The translations under genes were made by a program, and so were the position numbers. The notes under the pieces are model-generated. The model was given only the letters and a program-made list of their open reading frames with translations. It ran no database searches and was not told the origin of the DNA. From Sinorhizobium sp. 6-70 (GTDB lineage: Bacteria; Pseudomonadota; Alphaproteobacteria; Rhizobiales; Rhizobiaceae): a stretch of DNA of 64,000 bases. The number at the start of each line of letters is the position of its first letter. Position 1 is the first letter of the stretch. Positions 43,184 through 51,675 of the stretch are shown here, piece by piece. The stretch covers positions 263,802-327,801 of the forward strand of contig NZ_JASKLS010000002.1 of NCBI RefSeq assembly GCF_030124375.1, read 5' to 3'.

Positions 43184-44089
43184 ATGTTGAAGAAAGCTCT
43201 TTTGGGCGCTGTCGCGCTCTTCGCCCTCGTCGGCCATGCTCAGGCCGAAGACCTCAAGGAATTCCGCATCGGCATCCTTGGCGGCGAGAACGAAGCCGAC
43301 CGCCTGCGCAACTTTCAGTGCCTCGTCGACAAGCTCCCGGCCGCGATCGGCGTCGAAAAGGTCTCGCTGTTCCCGGCCGCGGACTATGACGGCGTTATCC
43401 AGGGCCTGCTCGGCGGTACGCTTGACTACGCAGAGCTCGGCGCTTCCGGCTATGCCAAGATCTACCTCGCCAAGGCAGACGCGGTCGAGCCGATCCTGAC
43501 GACGGTCCAGACCGACGGTTCGACCGGCTATCACTCGATCATGGTTGCCCGCAAGGACTCCGGCATCACCAAGCTCGAGGACCTCAAGGGCAAGAAGCTC
43601 GGCTTCGCCGATCCGGATTCGACCTCCGGCTACCTCGTCCCGCTCGTCACGCTTCCCGAAGCGATCGGCGCACCGGTCAAGGAATTCTTCGGTGAGACCG
43701 GCTTCGGCGGCGGCCACGAGAACCTGGTGCTCGAAGTCGTCAAGGGTACGTTCGACGCCGGCACGACCTTCGGTTCGGGCATCGGCGAGTTCAAGGACGG
43801 CTACACGTCGGGCAACCTGCGCAAGATGGTCGACAAGGGCATCGTCGACATGAACGACCTCGTCGAGCTCTGGAAGTCGCCGCTGATCCCGAACGGCCCG
43901 ATCGTCGTGCGCACCACCATGAACGACGACATGAAGGCGAAGTTCAAGCAGTTCATGATGGATCTGCCGAAGACCGACGCCGCTTGCTTCTCGGCCATCC
44001 AGGGCGGCGACTTCACGGGCTACACCGAAGTCAATGCGGACTTCTACAAGCCGATCATCGACGCTCGCAAGGCAACGATCGGCGGCTGA
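43184..44089 (+). CDS. phnD: Phosphate/phosphonate-binding periplasmic protein (PhnD/PhoD)
   Basis: A 301-residue binding protein. Signal peptide MLKKALLGAVALFALVGHAQA (cut here to residues 1-20 plus A), mature start EDLKEFRIGILGGENEADRL. Family stretches: LDYAELGASGYAKIYL, KKLGFADPDSTSGYLVPLV (ligand Ser/Thr loop) and ETGFGGGHENLVLEVVKGTF. It captures phosphonates and phosphate for the ABC transporter. A strong hairpin (44111-44132) after its stop could raise its mRNA level relative to the permeases. Confidence 0.93.
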   Translation: MLKKALLGAVALFALVGHAQAEDLKEFRIGILGGENEADRLRNFQCLVDKLPAAIGVEKVSLFPAADYDGVIQGLLGGTLDYAELGASGYAKIYLAKADAVEPILTTVQTDGSTGYHSIMVARKDSGITKLEDLKGKKLGFADPDSTSGYLVPLVTLPEAIGAPVKEFFGETGFGGGHENLVLEVVKGTFDAGTTFGSGIGEFKDGYTSGNLRKMVDKGIVDMNDLVELWKSPLIPNGPIVVRTTMNDDMKAKFKQFMMDLPKTDAACFSAIQGGDFTGYTEVNADFYKPIIDARKATIGG

Positions 44090-44110
44090 TCGCCAAACCC
44101 TTGGTATCCA

Positions 44111-44132
44111 GCCGGCCGCGCAAGCGGCCGGC
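44111..44132 (+). other. Intercistronic hairpin after phnD/phoD
   Basis: GCCGGCCGC (44111-44119) pairs with GCGGCCGGC (44124-44132) around a GCAA tetraloop, a very stable 9-bp stem. It lies in the 105-base gap before phoE. GNRA tetraloop stems after binding-protein genes often protect the 5' message from decay or partly terminate. Confidence 0.55.
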
Positions 44133-44194
44133 ATTTGATTGCCCGGGACTGCCGCAGGCACCCATTTCGAGAGGCCGGCTCCGCCGGAAATCCC

Positions 44195-45157
44195 ATGGCC
44201 ACTTCCGTGCTTTCCCGACAGCTGAGCGAGAGCGGCGCTCTGGTGGAGCGTCACTGGCAGGAGCTCAACACCCGCCGCCGGCTTTACACCTTCCTGGGCC
44301 TGGCGCTCCTCGTTCTGACGCTGTGCGCCTCGCTCTGGTTCGCAAACGACTCGAATGCCGGCAAGTTTTTCGACCGCCTGCCGCATTTCTTCGATTTCGT
44401 CGGCGATCTGGTCCCGCGCGACGCCATGGAAATCGTACGTGCCATGTTCGACCTGCCCTCGCCCTATGACGACGGCAGCTTCAAGTACAACTATACGGAC
44501 GGCCGGCTTTACTTCACCGAAAGCCTCTACATACCGGAATATTTTCACAAGATGCTGGAGACGGTGAACATCGCCATCTTCTCGACAGTGGTCGGCGTCT
44601 TCTTCGGCTTCATCCTCTCGTTCCTTGCCGCGCGCAATCTCATGCCCAATCCCTGGATCAGGGGTACGGTGCGCCGCCTCATGGAGATCCTGCGCGCCTT
44701 CCCGGAAGTGGTCATCGCCGGCTTCTTCCTGGCGATCCTCTCGCTTGGCCCCATCCCCGCGATTGCGGCGGTATCGATCCATACGATCGGCGCGCTTGGC
44801 AAGCTGTTCTTCGAGGTCGTCGAAAATGCCGACATGAAGCCGGAAGAGGGTTTGCGCGCCGTCGGCGCCAACTGGATCGAGCGTGTCTGGTTCGGTATCG
44901 TTCCGCAGGTTCTTCCAAACTTCACCAGTTACTTCCTGCTTCGCCTCGAGATCAATGTGCGTGCCTCGACGATCATCGGCGCCGTCGGCGGCGGCGGTAT
45001 CGGTGAGCTGCTGCGCCTCGCGATCGGCCAGGGTCACGAGGCAAAGACGATCGCGATCGTGATCCTGTTGTTCACGACGATCTTCGCCGTTGATCAGTTT
45101 TCCGCATGGCTCCGCCGCCGCCTCGTCGGCGATCAGGCCTTCCAGCTTGCCCAGTAG
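44195..45157 (+). CDS. phnE: Phosphate/phosphonate ABC transporter permease (PhnE/PhoE)
   Basis: A 320-residue inner-membrane permease. N-terminal helix around YTFLGLALLVLTLCASLWF, then a periplasmic loop, then the BPD_transp_1 core with NIAIFSTVVGVFFGFILSFL and the EAA loop EEGLRAVGANWIERVWFGIV. ATG 44195 was chosen because upstream residues are not family-like and the next ones fit the cytoplasmic N-terminus (MATSVLSRQL). It is followed after 9 bases by the second permease. Confidence 0.92.
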   Translation: MATSVLSRQLSESGALVERHWQELNTRRRLYTFLGLALLVLTLCASLWFANDSNAGKFFDRLPHFFDFVGDLVPRDAMEIVRAMFDLPSPYDDGSFKYNYTDGRLYFTESLYIPEYFHKMLETVNIAIFSTVVGVFFGFILSFLAARNLMPNPWIRGTVRRLMEILRAFPEVVIAGFFLAILSLGPIPAIAAVSIHTIGALGKLFFEVVENADMKPEEGLRAVGANWIERVWFGIVPQVLPNFTSYFLLRLEINVRASTIIGAVGGGGIGELLRLAIGQGHEAKTIAIVILLFTTIFAVDQFSAWLRRRLVGDQAFQLAQ

Positions 45158-45166
45158 GAGCGCACC

Positions 45167-46681
45167 ATGACCGCCTCGACCAAGCCGAGCCTCCTTGAAA
45201 TGCAAGCGATCGCCGAGCGCCATCCGCACCTGTTGCAGTCTTCTTCAACAAAGAGGTTGAAAACAACCTTGATCGGTATCGGCGTGATGCTCTACCTCGT
45301 TTTCAGCTGGTGGTTCTTTTCGATCGGCCACGTGCTTGCCAACGCCAATTGGGGTATCGCCGGCACCTATCTCGCCGACTGGGTCTCCTATGAGGTCCGG
45401 CCGGAGATCGCGATTGCCGCCGATGGCACGATGGCCCTCTCCTATGCGCGCAATTCGCCGCTCGGCACCAATCCCAACCCGGATTGGGTTACGCTCGAGA
45501 AGAAGACCGTGACCCGAACGATAGAGGCGCCAGCCGCGGCACAGGCGTCGAAGCCGAAGGGAAGTTCGTCCTTCAATTTCATGGCGCCGAATGCTGCGCT
45601 CGGCGAAAGCCCAACGGCCCAAGCACCGGACCGCATCGAAACCCGCAGCGAAGAGGTCGTCACGCGCGCACTCATCGCATTCGATCGGTCGACGAACATC
45701 GAGGTCGCCAGCGGCGTGGTAAAGGCAACGCACGGCGGCGAGACACTGATAATGACGGTCGACGGCGCCGATACGGCAACGCCGCAAGGTCCGCTGCCCC
45801 GCTGGGCCAGACAGAAGCGGCCGGGCGAAAAGATCACGCTCTCCTTCGGTCTCACCGGCTGGGCGGAGGTCGAAGGCGACGAAGTCTCGATCCGGAACCG
45901 CTTCTTCGGCTGGGCGAACTTCCTCTTCGACACCAACTCGCCGTTCTTCGGAAAGCCCTATGGCGAAGTGGTCTCGCTGATCGTCTCGGGCGAGCGGATC
46001 GATCCGGCACGCTCCAATCTTTCGCTTGCCTGGAACAACATTCTCTACAATGCGGAGTGGCAGCATCTCGACGTCTGGACCAAACTGTTGCAGACGATCA
46101 TCATGGCTTTCGTCGGCACTCTCTTCGCATCGCTGATCGCCTTTCCGCTCTGCTTCCTCGCCGCGCGCAACATCACGCCGAACTTTTTCGCCAACCAACT
46201 CGCCAAGCGCTTCTTCGATTTCTTGAGGTCGGTGGACATGTTCATCTGGGCGCTGTTCTTCACGCGCGCCTTCGGCCCCGGGCCGCTTGCCGGCATCTCG
46301 GCGATCTTCTTCACCGACACCGGTACGCTCGGCAAGCTCTATTCCGAGGCGCTCGAAAACATCGATGACAAGCAGCGCGAAGGCGTGAAATCGGTCGGCG
46401 CGACGCCGATCGCGGTACAGCGCTTCGGCGTGCTTCCGCAGGTCCTGCCGGTCTTTGCGAGCCAGGCACTCTATTTCTGGGAATCGAACACCCGCTCCGC
46501 GACGATCATCGGCGCTGTCGGCGCCGGCGGCATCGGGCTTAAATTGTGGGAAGCGATGCGCACCAACTCCGATTGGGAGAATGTCGCCTACATGGTGCTT
46601 CTGATCTTGATGGTTGTCTTCATTTTCGACAGCATCTCAAACGCGCTCCGCACGCGGCTGATGGGACGCAAAACGCATTAG
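45167..46681 (+). CDS. phoT: Phosphate/phosphonate ABC transporter permease (PhoT) with long periplasmic insert
   Basis: A 504-residue permease, much longer than ordinary PhnE (about 260-300). Helix 1 is around residues 25-48 (TLIGIGVMLYLVFSWWFFSI). A largely soluble segment follows at about 60-300 (includes the FGLTGWAEVEGDEVSIRNRF stretch). The BPD_transp_1 core runs from about 300 to the end, with WTKLLQTIIMAFVGTLFASL and the EAA loop REGVKSVGATPIAVQRFGVL. The S. meliloti PhoT is recalled to be similarly large. It starts after AGGAGCG. A hairpin of the ACACACTTT type follows the stop. Confidence 0.9.
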   Translation: MTASTKPSLLEMQAIAERHPHLLQSSSTKRLKTTLIGIGVMLYLVFSWWFFSIGHVLANANWGIAGTYLADWVSYEVRPEIAIAADGTMALSYARNSPLGTNPNPDWVTLEKKTVTRTIEAPAAAQASKPKGSSSFNFMAPNAALGESPTAQAPDRIETRSEEVVTRALIAFDRSTNIEVASGVVKATHGGETLIMTVDGADTATPQGPLPRWARQKRPGEKITLSFGLTGWAEVEGDEVSIRNRFFGWANFLFDTNSPFFGKPYGEVVSLIVSGERIDPARSNLSLAWNNILYNAEWQHLDVWTKLLQTIIMAFVGTLFASLIAFPLCFLAARNITPNFFANQLAKRFFDFLRSVDMFIWALFFTRAFGPGPLAGISAIFFTDTGTLGKLYSEALENIDDKQREGVKSVGATPIAVQRFGVLPQVLPVFASQALYFWESNTRSATIIGAVGAGGIGLKLWEAMRTNSDWENVAYMVLLILMVVFIFDSISNALRTRLMGRKTH

Positions 46682-46685
46682 AATG

Positions 46686-46728
46686 GAGCGGGGGCGGTGA
46701 ACCGCACACACTTTTCCTCAGCCCGCTC
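46686..46728. repeat. Hairpin with ACACACTTTTCCT loop, after phoT
   Basis: GAGCGGG (46686-46692) pairs with CCCGCTC (46722-46728). The loop holds GAACCGCACACACTTTTCCT, like the two hairpins at 433-538. It starts 5 bases after the phoT stop codon and probably forms the operon's 3' end. Confidence 0.65.
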
Positions 46729-46854
46729 TGACCCGAATTGCGTTTCGCACCGAAGTCATCATGATGTTGTCATGCAAATCGGTTAGCTGCGCATCGCACC
46801 CCGCGAACATCGACCCGCCGGACGGCGGGCCGGTCGATACAGAAAGTGAGACCC

Positions 46855-47562
46855 GTGCGTTATGCAATCTATTTCGCGCCGCCGGCCGATGACCGGCTGA
46901 CGCAGACGGCAGCCCGTTGGCTTGGCCGTGACGCCTTTGTCGACGGGGCACTCAGCTGGCCGGAAGTGCCGGCGCTCGGGCGCGAAAATCAGATGGCACT
47001 GACGGCGGACCCGCGCCGATACGGCTTTCACGGAACGCTGAAGGCGCCGTTCGAACTTGCGCAAGGCAAGAGTGAAGCGGATCTGCTGGCGGCCTTTGAC
47101 GAGTTTGCGGCGGAGATCGAACCCTTCGACGTGCCGCGGATCGTGCTGCACCAGATCGGCCCCTTTTTCGCGCTGGTCCCCGCCGAAGACTGCCCGCCGC
47201 TCCGAAACCTGGCGGAACAGGCCGTTCGCCGCTTCGAGCCGTTCCGGGCGCCGCTGGCGGACGCAGACATCGCTCGCCGCAATCCGGAAAAGCTCCCGCT
47301 GCGTCAGCGGGAATACCTTACGGCGTGGGGCTACCCCTACGTCTTTGAGGAATTTCAGTTCCACCTGACGCTGACGGGACCGGTGCCGACGGAAACGCAA
47401 GGCGTGATGCGCGAGACGCTCACCGCCGCCTTCGAGGAGTTCGTCGGCAAGCCGCTCGACGTCTCGACCATTGCACTTTTCGTCGAGCCCCATCGCGGCG
47501 CGCCGTTTACCGTCCATTCCCTACTGCCGCTTGGCGGCGCATCCGAACGAAAGATCGCATGA
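46855..47562 (+). CDS. DUF1045 phosphonate-metabolism-associated protein
   Basis: A 235-residue protein of the DUF1045/2H-phosphoesterase-like family regularly found with phnM and phnN. Two H-x-T/S motifs are visible: YGFHGTLKAPFELA and FQFHLTLTGPVP, which suggests a 2H phosphodiesterase fold; its reaction is not known to me. The start chosen is GTG 46855 (RYAIYF...), which fits the family; a GTG at 46846 is also possible. One base separates it from phnM. Confidence 0.85.
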   Translation: MRYAIYFAPPADDRLTQTAARWLGRDAFVDGALSWPEVPALGRENQMALTADPRRYGFHGTLKAPFELAQGKSEADLLAAFDEFAAEIEPFDVPRIVLHQIGPFFALVPAEDCPPLRNLAEQAVRRFEPFRAPLADADIARRNPEKLPLRQREYLTAWGYPYVFEEFQFHLTLTGPVPTETQGVMRETLTAAFEEFVGKPLDVSTIALFVEPHRGAPFTVHSLLPLGGASERKIA

Positions 47563-47563
47563 G

Positions 47564-48703
47564 ATGAGCAAAGAACAGGTTTTGAGCAACGCCCGCATCG
47601 TCCTGGAGGACAGGATCATCAACGGTTCCGTCCTTATCCGCGACGGCCGGATCGCCGATATTTCGGAAGGAGCGAGCCGCGCGGGCGAAGATTTCGAAGG
47701 CGACTACCTGCTGCCTGGCCTGATCGAACTCCACACCGATCACCTGGAGGCGCACTACTCGCCGCGCCCGGGCGTGCGCTGGCTGAAGATCGCGGCGATC
47801 CAGGCCCATGACGCCCAGGTCGTCACCTCCGGCATCACCACGGTCTTCGACTGCCTCCGCCTGGGTTCGGACGAGGACGGCGGCTTCCAGAAGGGAGAGA
47901 TGCGCAGCATGGCCGACGCCTTGGCACAGGCCAAGGAGGAAGGACGCCTGCGCGCCGATCACCTCATCCACCTGCGTTGCGAAGTTTCGACCTCCGACGT
48001 TCTCGAACATTACGAAGATTTTCAAGACGACCCGCAAGTCCGGCTCGTCTCCCTGATGGACCATGCGCCGGGACAGCGCCAGTTCCAGACGATGGATCAG
48101 TACACGCTCTACTACAAGACGAAGCGCGGCCTCTCGGACGAGGCTTTCGCCGAGTTCGTCGAGCGTCAGCAGGCGCTTTCCGCTCGCTACGCTGCGCCTC
48201 ATCGTACGGCGCTGGCAAAGGCGTGCACCGAACGCGGCATCACCATTGCCAGCCATGACGATGCGACGGTCACGCATGTCGAGGAATCGATCGGCTACGG
48301 TATCCGTTTGGCAGAATTCCCGACGAGCTTCGAGGCGGCCGAAGCCTCGCATCGCGCCGGCCTGAGCGTTCTGATGGGCGCGCCCAATATCGTGCGCGGC
48401 AAGTCGCATTCCGGCAACATCGCCGCCCGCGATCTCGCGGAGCGCGGCGTGCTCGACGTGCTTTCCTCCGATTATGTGCCTTTCAGCCTCATCCATGCGC
48501 CGTTCATTCTGGCCGACGAGGTCGAGGCGATCGATCTTCCGCAGGCTATCGCCATGGTGACGGCGACGCCGGCGCGCACCGTCAGCCTCGATGATCGCGG
48601 CCGGATTGCCGTCGGACTGCGCGCCGACATCGCGCGTGTCCACCGCCCTGAGGGAATTCCGGTCGTTCGCTCCGTCTGGCGCGAAGGACGGCGTGTCGCA
48701 TGA
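47564..48703 (+). CDS. phnM: Alpha-D-ribose 1-methylphosphonate 5-triphosphate diphosphatase PhnM
   Basis: A 379-residue amidohydrolase-superfamily enzyme. Metal-binding motif LPGLIELHTDHLEAHYSPRP at about residue 50, a further ASHDDATVTHVEES, the family block GAPNIVRGKSHSGN and the late Asp in DVLSSDYVP. In the C-P lyase pathway it removes pyrophosphate from the ribosyl triphosphate intermediate. It overlaps phnN by 4 bases. The core lyase genes phnGHIJKL are not in the window, so they must be elsewhere if the pathway is complete. Confidence 0.93.
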   Translation: MSKEQVLSNARIVLEDRIINGSVLIRDGRIADISEGASRAGEDFEGDYLLPGLIELHTDHLEAHYSPRPGVRWLKIAAIQAHDAQVVTSGITTVFDCLRLGSDEDGGFQKGEMRSMADALAQAKEEGRLRADHLIHLRCEVSTSDVLEHYEDFQDDPQVRLVSLMDHAPGQRQFQTMDQYTLYYKTKRGLSDEAFAEFVERQQALSARYAAPHRTALAKACTERGITIASHDDATVTHVEESIGYGIRLAEFPTSFEAAEASHRAGLSVLMGAPNIVRGKSHSGNIAARDLAERGVLDVLSSDYVPFSLIHAPFILADEVEAIDLPQAIAMVTATPARTVSLDDRGRIAVGLRADIARVHRPEGIPVVRSVWREGRRVA

Positions 48704-49287
48704 CGGCGGCAGGACAGGGGCGCGGCGCGCTCATCGTCGTCGTCGGCCCGAGCGGGGCAGGCAAGGACAGTGTCATGGGCTTCGCCGCGCACCATTTCGC
48801 GCATCGCCCGGATATCCTCTTCGTGCGGCGCGTGATCACGCGTCCATCGGATGCCGGCAGCGAAGTGCATGAAAGCGTCTCGACTGCGGAATTCGAGGGC
48901 ATGAGCCGAAACGGCGCCTTTGCCGTGTCGTGGCAGGCCCATGGCTTGAGCTACGGCGTTCCAATCGAGATCGCCGACAGGGTCGCAAGCGGCATGACAG
49001 CGATCGTCAACGGCAGCCGCGCCGCCCTCCCCGCAATTCGCTCGGCTTTCGGCACCATCGCCGTCGCGCTCGTGACCGCGGACCCGGCGGTGCTGGCGAA
49101 GCGCTTGGCCGAACGCGGGCGCGAGAGCGAAGAGGACGTGTTGCGCCGCCTCCAGCGACAGACACCCGACGTCGTCGCCGGACCCGACGTGACGGTGATC
49201 GACAACAGCGGCCGGCTCGACGTGGCCGGGCAGCGCTTCGTCGCGCTCGTCGAGCGGCATTGTGCGGCGTTGCATCATACGGCCTGA
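48700..49287 (+). CDS. phnN: Ribose 1,5-bisphosphate phosphokinase PhnN
   Basis: A 195-residue P-loop kinase related to guanylate kinase. Walker A VGPSGAGKDSVMGF at about residues 13-26, followed by FVRRVITRPSDAGSE and the WQAHGLSYGVP stretch typical of PhnN. It phosphorylates ribose 1,5-bisphosphate to PRPP after C-P cleavage. ATGA overlap with phnM shows coupling. It converges on the ArsR gene, with 147 bases between them that hold nothing recognisable. Confidence 0.92.
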   Translation: MTAAGQGRGALIVVVGPSGAGKDSVMGFAAHHFAHRPDILFVRRVITRPSDAGSEVHESVSTAEFEGMSRNGAFAVSWQAHGLSYGVPIEIADRVASGMTAIVNGSRAALPAIRSAFGTIAVALVTADPAVLAKRLAERGRESEEDVLRRLQRQTPDVVAGPDVTVIDNSGRLDVAGQRFVALVERHCAALHHTA

Positions 49288-49434
49288 GCAGGAACGAAGC
49301 ATCGCGAACGTTCTCGACGGCCACGGGGCCCAACAGTCCGGGGCTTTTTGCGCTGCGCACGTCGACAGGCAACAGATCTTGCGCACCTACAGCGTTGTCG
49401 GAACCAATACGACCGATGCGCCCACAGGATCTTG

Positions 49435-49806
49435 CTATCGCGGGTCGCCCTGCGCCAGCGCCTCCTCCGCCGCTTCCTCGATCTTCTTCACCATCGGCAG
49501 GTCCACCGCGGCGGCGATGACGGAATCGAGAAGGCCCGGAAAGCGACTGTCGAGGTCGTCGCTCCGCAGCGTAATCAGTCGGCTGGTGCCGGAGACCTCC
49601 GTGCGGGTGATGCCCGCCTCGCGCAATTTGGCCAGGTGGTAGCTAATGTTGGTCTTGGAGCCGAAGTCCGTGAAGTTCAGGCACATGGTCGGGCGTCCGT
49701 CGCGGCGGGCGAGATAACCGACGATCGCCAGGCGTGTCGGGTCGCCGAGGGCGGCGAGCACGTTGGACAGGGTGATCTGATCGGCGGTGGGATGAGGCAG
49801 GGTCAT
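49435..49806 (-). CDS. ArsR-family regulator
   Basis: A 123-residue winged-helix repressor. HTH region at about 10-80: LSNVLAALGDPTRLAIVGYL, then KTNISYHLAKLREAGITRTE. The single Cys is in MCLNFTDFG; no ELCVCDL metal site is present, so it probably senses something other than arsenic or metals, or uses a different site. ATG 49806 was chosen over upstream starts that lack similarity. Divergent from an MFS gene, with a palindrome in the gap. Confidence 0.85.
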   Translation of the reverse strand: MTLPHPTADQITLSNVLAALGDPTRLAIVGYLARRDGRPTMCLNFTDFGSKTNISYHLAKLREAGITRTEVSGTSRLITLRSDDLDSRFPGLLDSVIAAAVDLPMVKKIEEAAEEALAQGDPR

Positions 49807-49909
49807 GGTCCGAACATAGCTGCGCCGCCACTCCAGTTCAACGCGGCAGGCTGTCCCGTCCCTTATGCTGGAACGGCAGAACGCGTATATTGACATGGCC
49901 CCCGGTCAT

Positions 49910-49935
49910 GTTCAATAGTTCAATATATTTTGAAC
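49910..49935. promoter_or_regulatory. Probable ArsR-type operator before the MFS gene
   Basis: GTTCAA-TATATT-TTGAAC (49918-49935) is a perfect inverted repeat with a 6-base AT spacer. GTTCAATA is also directly repeated at 49910 and 49918. It lies 12 bases before the MFS start codon, overlapping its likely promoter. Confidence 0.65.
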
Positions 49936-49947
49936 AAAGGATCTCCT

Positions 49948-51132
49948 ATGGACAAGCGCCTCATCTGGCTCGCTGTTGGCTCCTTCACGATGAGCACGGT
50001 CGGCTTCGTCTTCTCGAGCCTTCTGCCATCGATCGCGGCCGACACGCACACGACCATCCCGCATGCGGGGCACCTGATCACTGTGTTCTCGCTTTCCTAC
50101 GCCATCGGCGCGCCGCTGCTTTCGGCGCTGGCCGGGGCGGCCGACAGGCGGCGGCTGCTGGTCGTCGCGATGCTTGCCTTCGTGGCGGGTAACGGTATCG
50201 CTGCGACAAGCGTCACGTTCACCACGCTGCTGCTTGCACAGATCGTGATGGGAATGGCGAGCGGATTGTTTGCTGCCACCGCCCAGGCGACGGCGGTTTC
50301 GCTCGCCGGATCGGAGCACCGCGCGCTGGCAATCTCGATCGTCGTGGGCGGCACCACGTTCGCAGTGGCGCTGGGCGCCCCGCTTGGCGCACTGATCGCC
50401 GCCTTCTGGGGCTGGCGTGGCACGTTCGGGGCGGTCGCCCTGCTCGGGCTCGCCTGCGCCACCGTGCTGTGGCTGCGCCTGCCGCGCGGCCTCAGCGGAA
50501 CGAAACTGACGCTTTCCGAGCGCTTCAACGCCGTCGGCCTCCCGGGTGTCGCCTCCTCGCTGATGGTGACCTATCTTTACCTTGCGGGCGGGTTCATGAT
50601 CATCTCCTACCTCGCGCCCCTGGCGATCGACGGGGCGGGGCTTTCGAAAATGGCGCTGCCGGGCCTGCTGCTTGCTTTCGGTGTGGGGGCCGTGATCGGC
50701 AATCTTTCCAGCGGCTATTTGGCCGACCGGGTCGGCGCGACGCGGATGGTGGTGCTGTCGCTGATGTCAGCACTGATCGTGTCGCTGGTCATTGCCTTCG
50801 GGCTGCATCTCCTCCCGCGCAACCTCGCCGGCCTGCTGCTGATCGGCATCATGGTGCCGTGGGGCATCATCGGCTGGGCGTTTCCGCCGGCTCAGGCCAG
50901 TCGCATCGTCGGCTTCGCGCCGGAGGTGGCGCATCTGACGCTGTCGCTCAACGCCTCGGCGATCTATCTCGGCATCGCCAGTGGCACCGCGATCGGCGGG
51001 CGGGTGTTGGAAAACACCGCCGCAGCCAACCTCGGCTTCTTCGCGGCGCTGTTTCCGGTGGCCGCCCTCGCCGTGCTCTATGCGGGCCTGCGCTCCTACC
51101 GGCGGCGCTTCGCGGCCGGCCTGGCGGAATAG
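49948..51132 (+). CDS. MFS transporter, drug-efflux (DHA1) type
   Basis: A 394-residue 12-helix MFS protein: FTMSTVGFVFSSLLPSIAAD in helix 1, GAPLLSALAGAADRRRLLVV as the loop 2-3 motif, and GTTFAVALGAPLGALIAAF as the exporter-specific motif C (G-x8-G-x3-GP-like). It resembles arabinose-efflux/chloramphenicol-type permeases. ATG 49948 follows AAAGGA. Control by the divergent ArsR protein is likely; the substrate is unknown. Confidence 0.88.
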   Translation: MDKRLIWLAVGSFTMSTVGFVFSSLLPSIAADTHTTIPHAGHLITVFSLSYAIGAPLLSALAGAADRRRLLVVAMLAFVAGNGIAATSVTFTTLLLAQIVMGMASGLFAATAQATAVSLAGSEHRALAISIVVGGTTFAVALGAPLGALIAAFWGWRGTFGAVALLGLACATVLWLRLPRGLSGTKLTLSERFNAVGLPGVASSLMVTYLYLAGGFMIISYLAPLAIDGAGLSKMALPGLLLAFGVGAVIGNLSSGYLADRVGATRMVVLSLMSALIVSLVIAFGLHLLPRNLAGLLLIGIMVPWGIIGWAFPPAQASRIVGFAPEVAHLTLSLNASAIYLGIASGTAIGGRVLENTAAANLGFFAALFPVAALAVLYAGLRSYRRRFAAGLAE

Positions 51133-51147
51133 GTTCAGCCGTAATTA

Positions 51148-51182
51148 GGCCGGCGCGCGGCATCGACGCTTTCGCGCCGGCC
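51148..51182 (+). terminator. Candidate terminator hairpin after the MFS gene
   Basis: GGCCGGCGCG (51148-51157) pairs with CGCGCCGGCC (51173-51182) around a 15-base loop, starting 15 bases after the MFS stop. No T-run. Confidence 0.4.
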
Positions 51183-51638
51183 GACTCAATGCAGTCGGCG
51201 ACGCCGATCTCAGTGGAATCGCTGAGCGGGTCCAATTCCTCCGGCCGCTACCCGTACCGACAGAGCTGGCCCCAACGCATTCTGGCCAAGCGCGTCGGCG
51301 CGCTCGCCTCCTTGCCGATAAGCGCACGGCATTGAACGGTCTCATCCGGAGGCCGTGCCTCCTGGCTGCGCCCCCACCGAGCGAACGATCCGACTGCGCT
51401 GTCGACATGTTCAAATAAGTCCGCGGTCGCCGAGGTCGCTGGTCCCTCGACGGCGCCCCCTAGGGTCGGCTATCGCGCCACTCCGGCGGCAGCGGTGCCC
51501 CTAACCGATGGCCAAATCTCGGGCACGTGCTGCCGGGATCTACCATGCTGCAAGATCACCCTATCTTCTCTGTCATCTGGCCGATCCGGCACCTTCGTGT
51601 CGCGACGACGCGAATTTTTGCTTGCTATCGGCGTCATT
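51183..51638. other. Intergenic region without a recognisable gene
   Basis: About 456 bases between the MFS gene and the hut promoter. Frames present are short and of low-complexity Arg/Ala composition, typical of non-coding high-GC DNA. It may hold remnants of a lost gene, but no family could be recognised. Confidence 0.5.
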
Positions 51639-51650
51639 ATGTATATACAT
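51639..51650. promoter_or_regulatory. HutC-type operator upstream of hutI
   Basis: ATGTATATACAT is a perfect 12-base palindrome, like the TGTATATACA core bound by the GntR-family repressor HutC. It lies 25 bases before the hutI start. No hutC gene is in the window. Confidence 0.65.
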
Positions 51651-51675
51651 TATCGCAAGAGAAGGGCGGAAACTT

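Noticed and set aside
42209..45229. Very long minus-strand open frame (1006 codons) antisense to phoC-phoD-phoE
   Set aside because: It crosses three well-defined transporter genes and reads as their mirror image; a shadow of codon bias.
51145..51414. 89-codon minus-strand frame in the gap before hut
   Set aside because: Arg/Ala/Ser-rich, no ribosome site, overlaps a GC hairpin; not supported as a gene.
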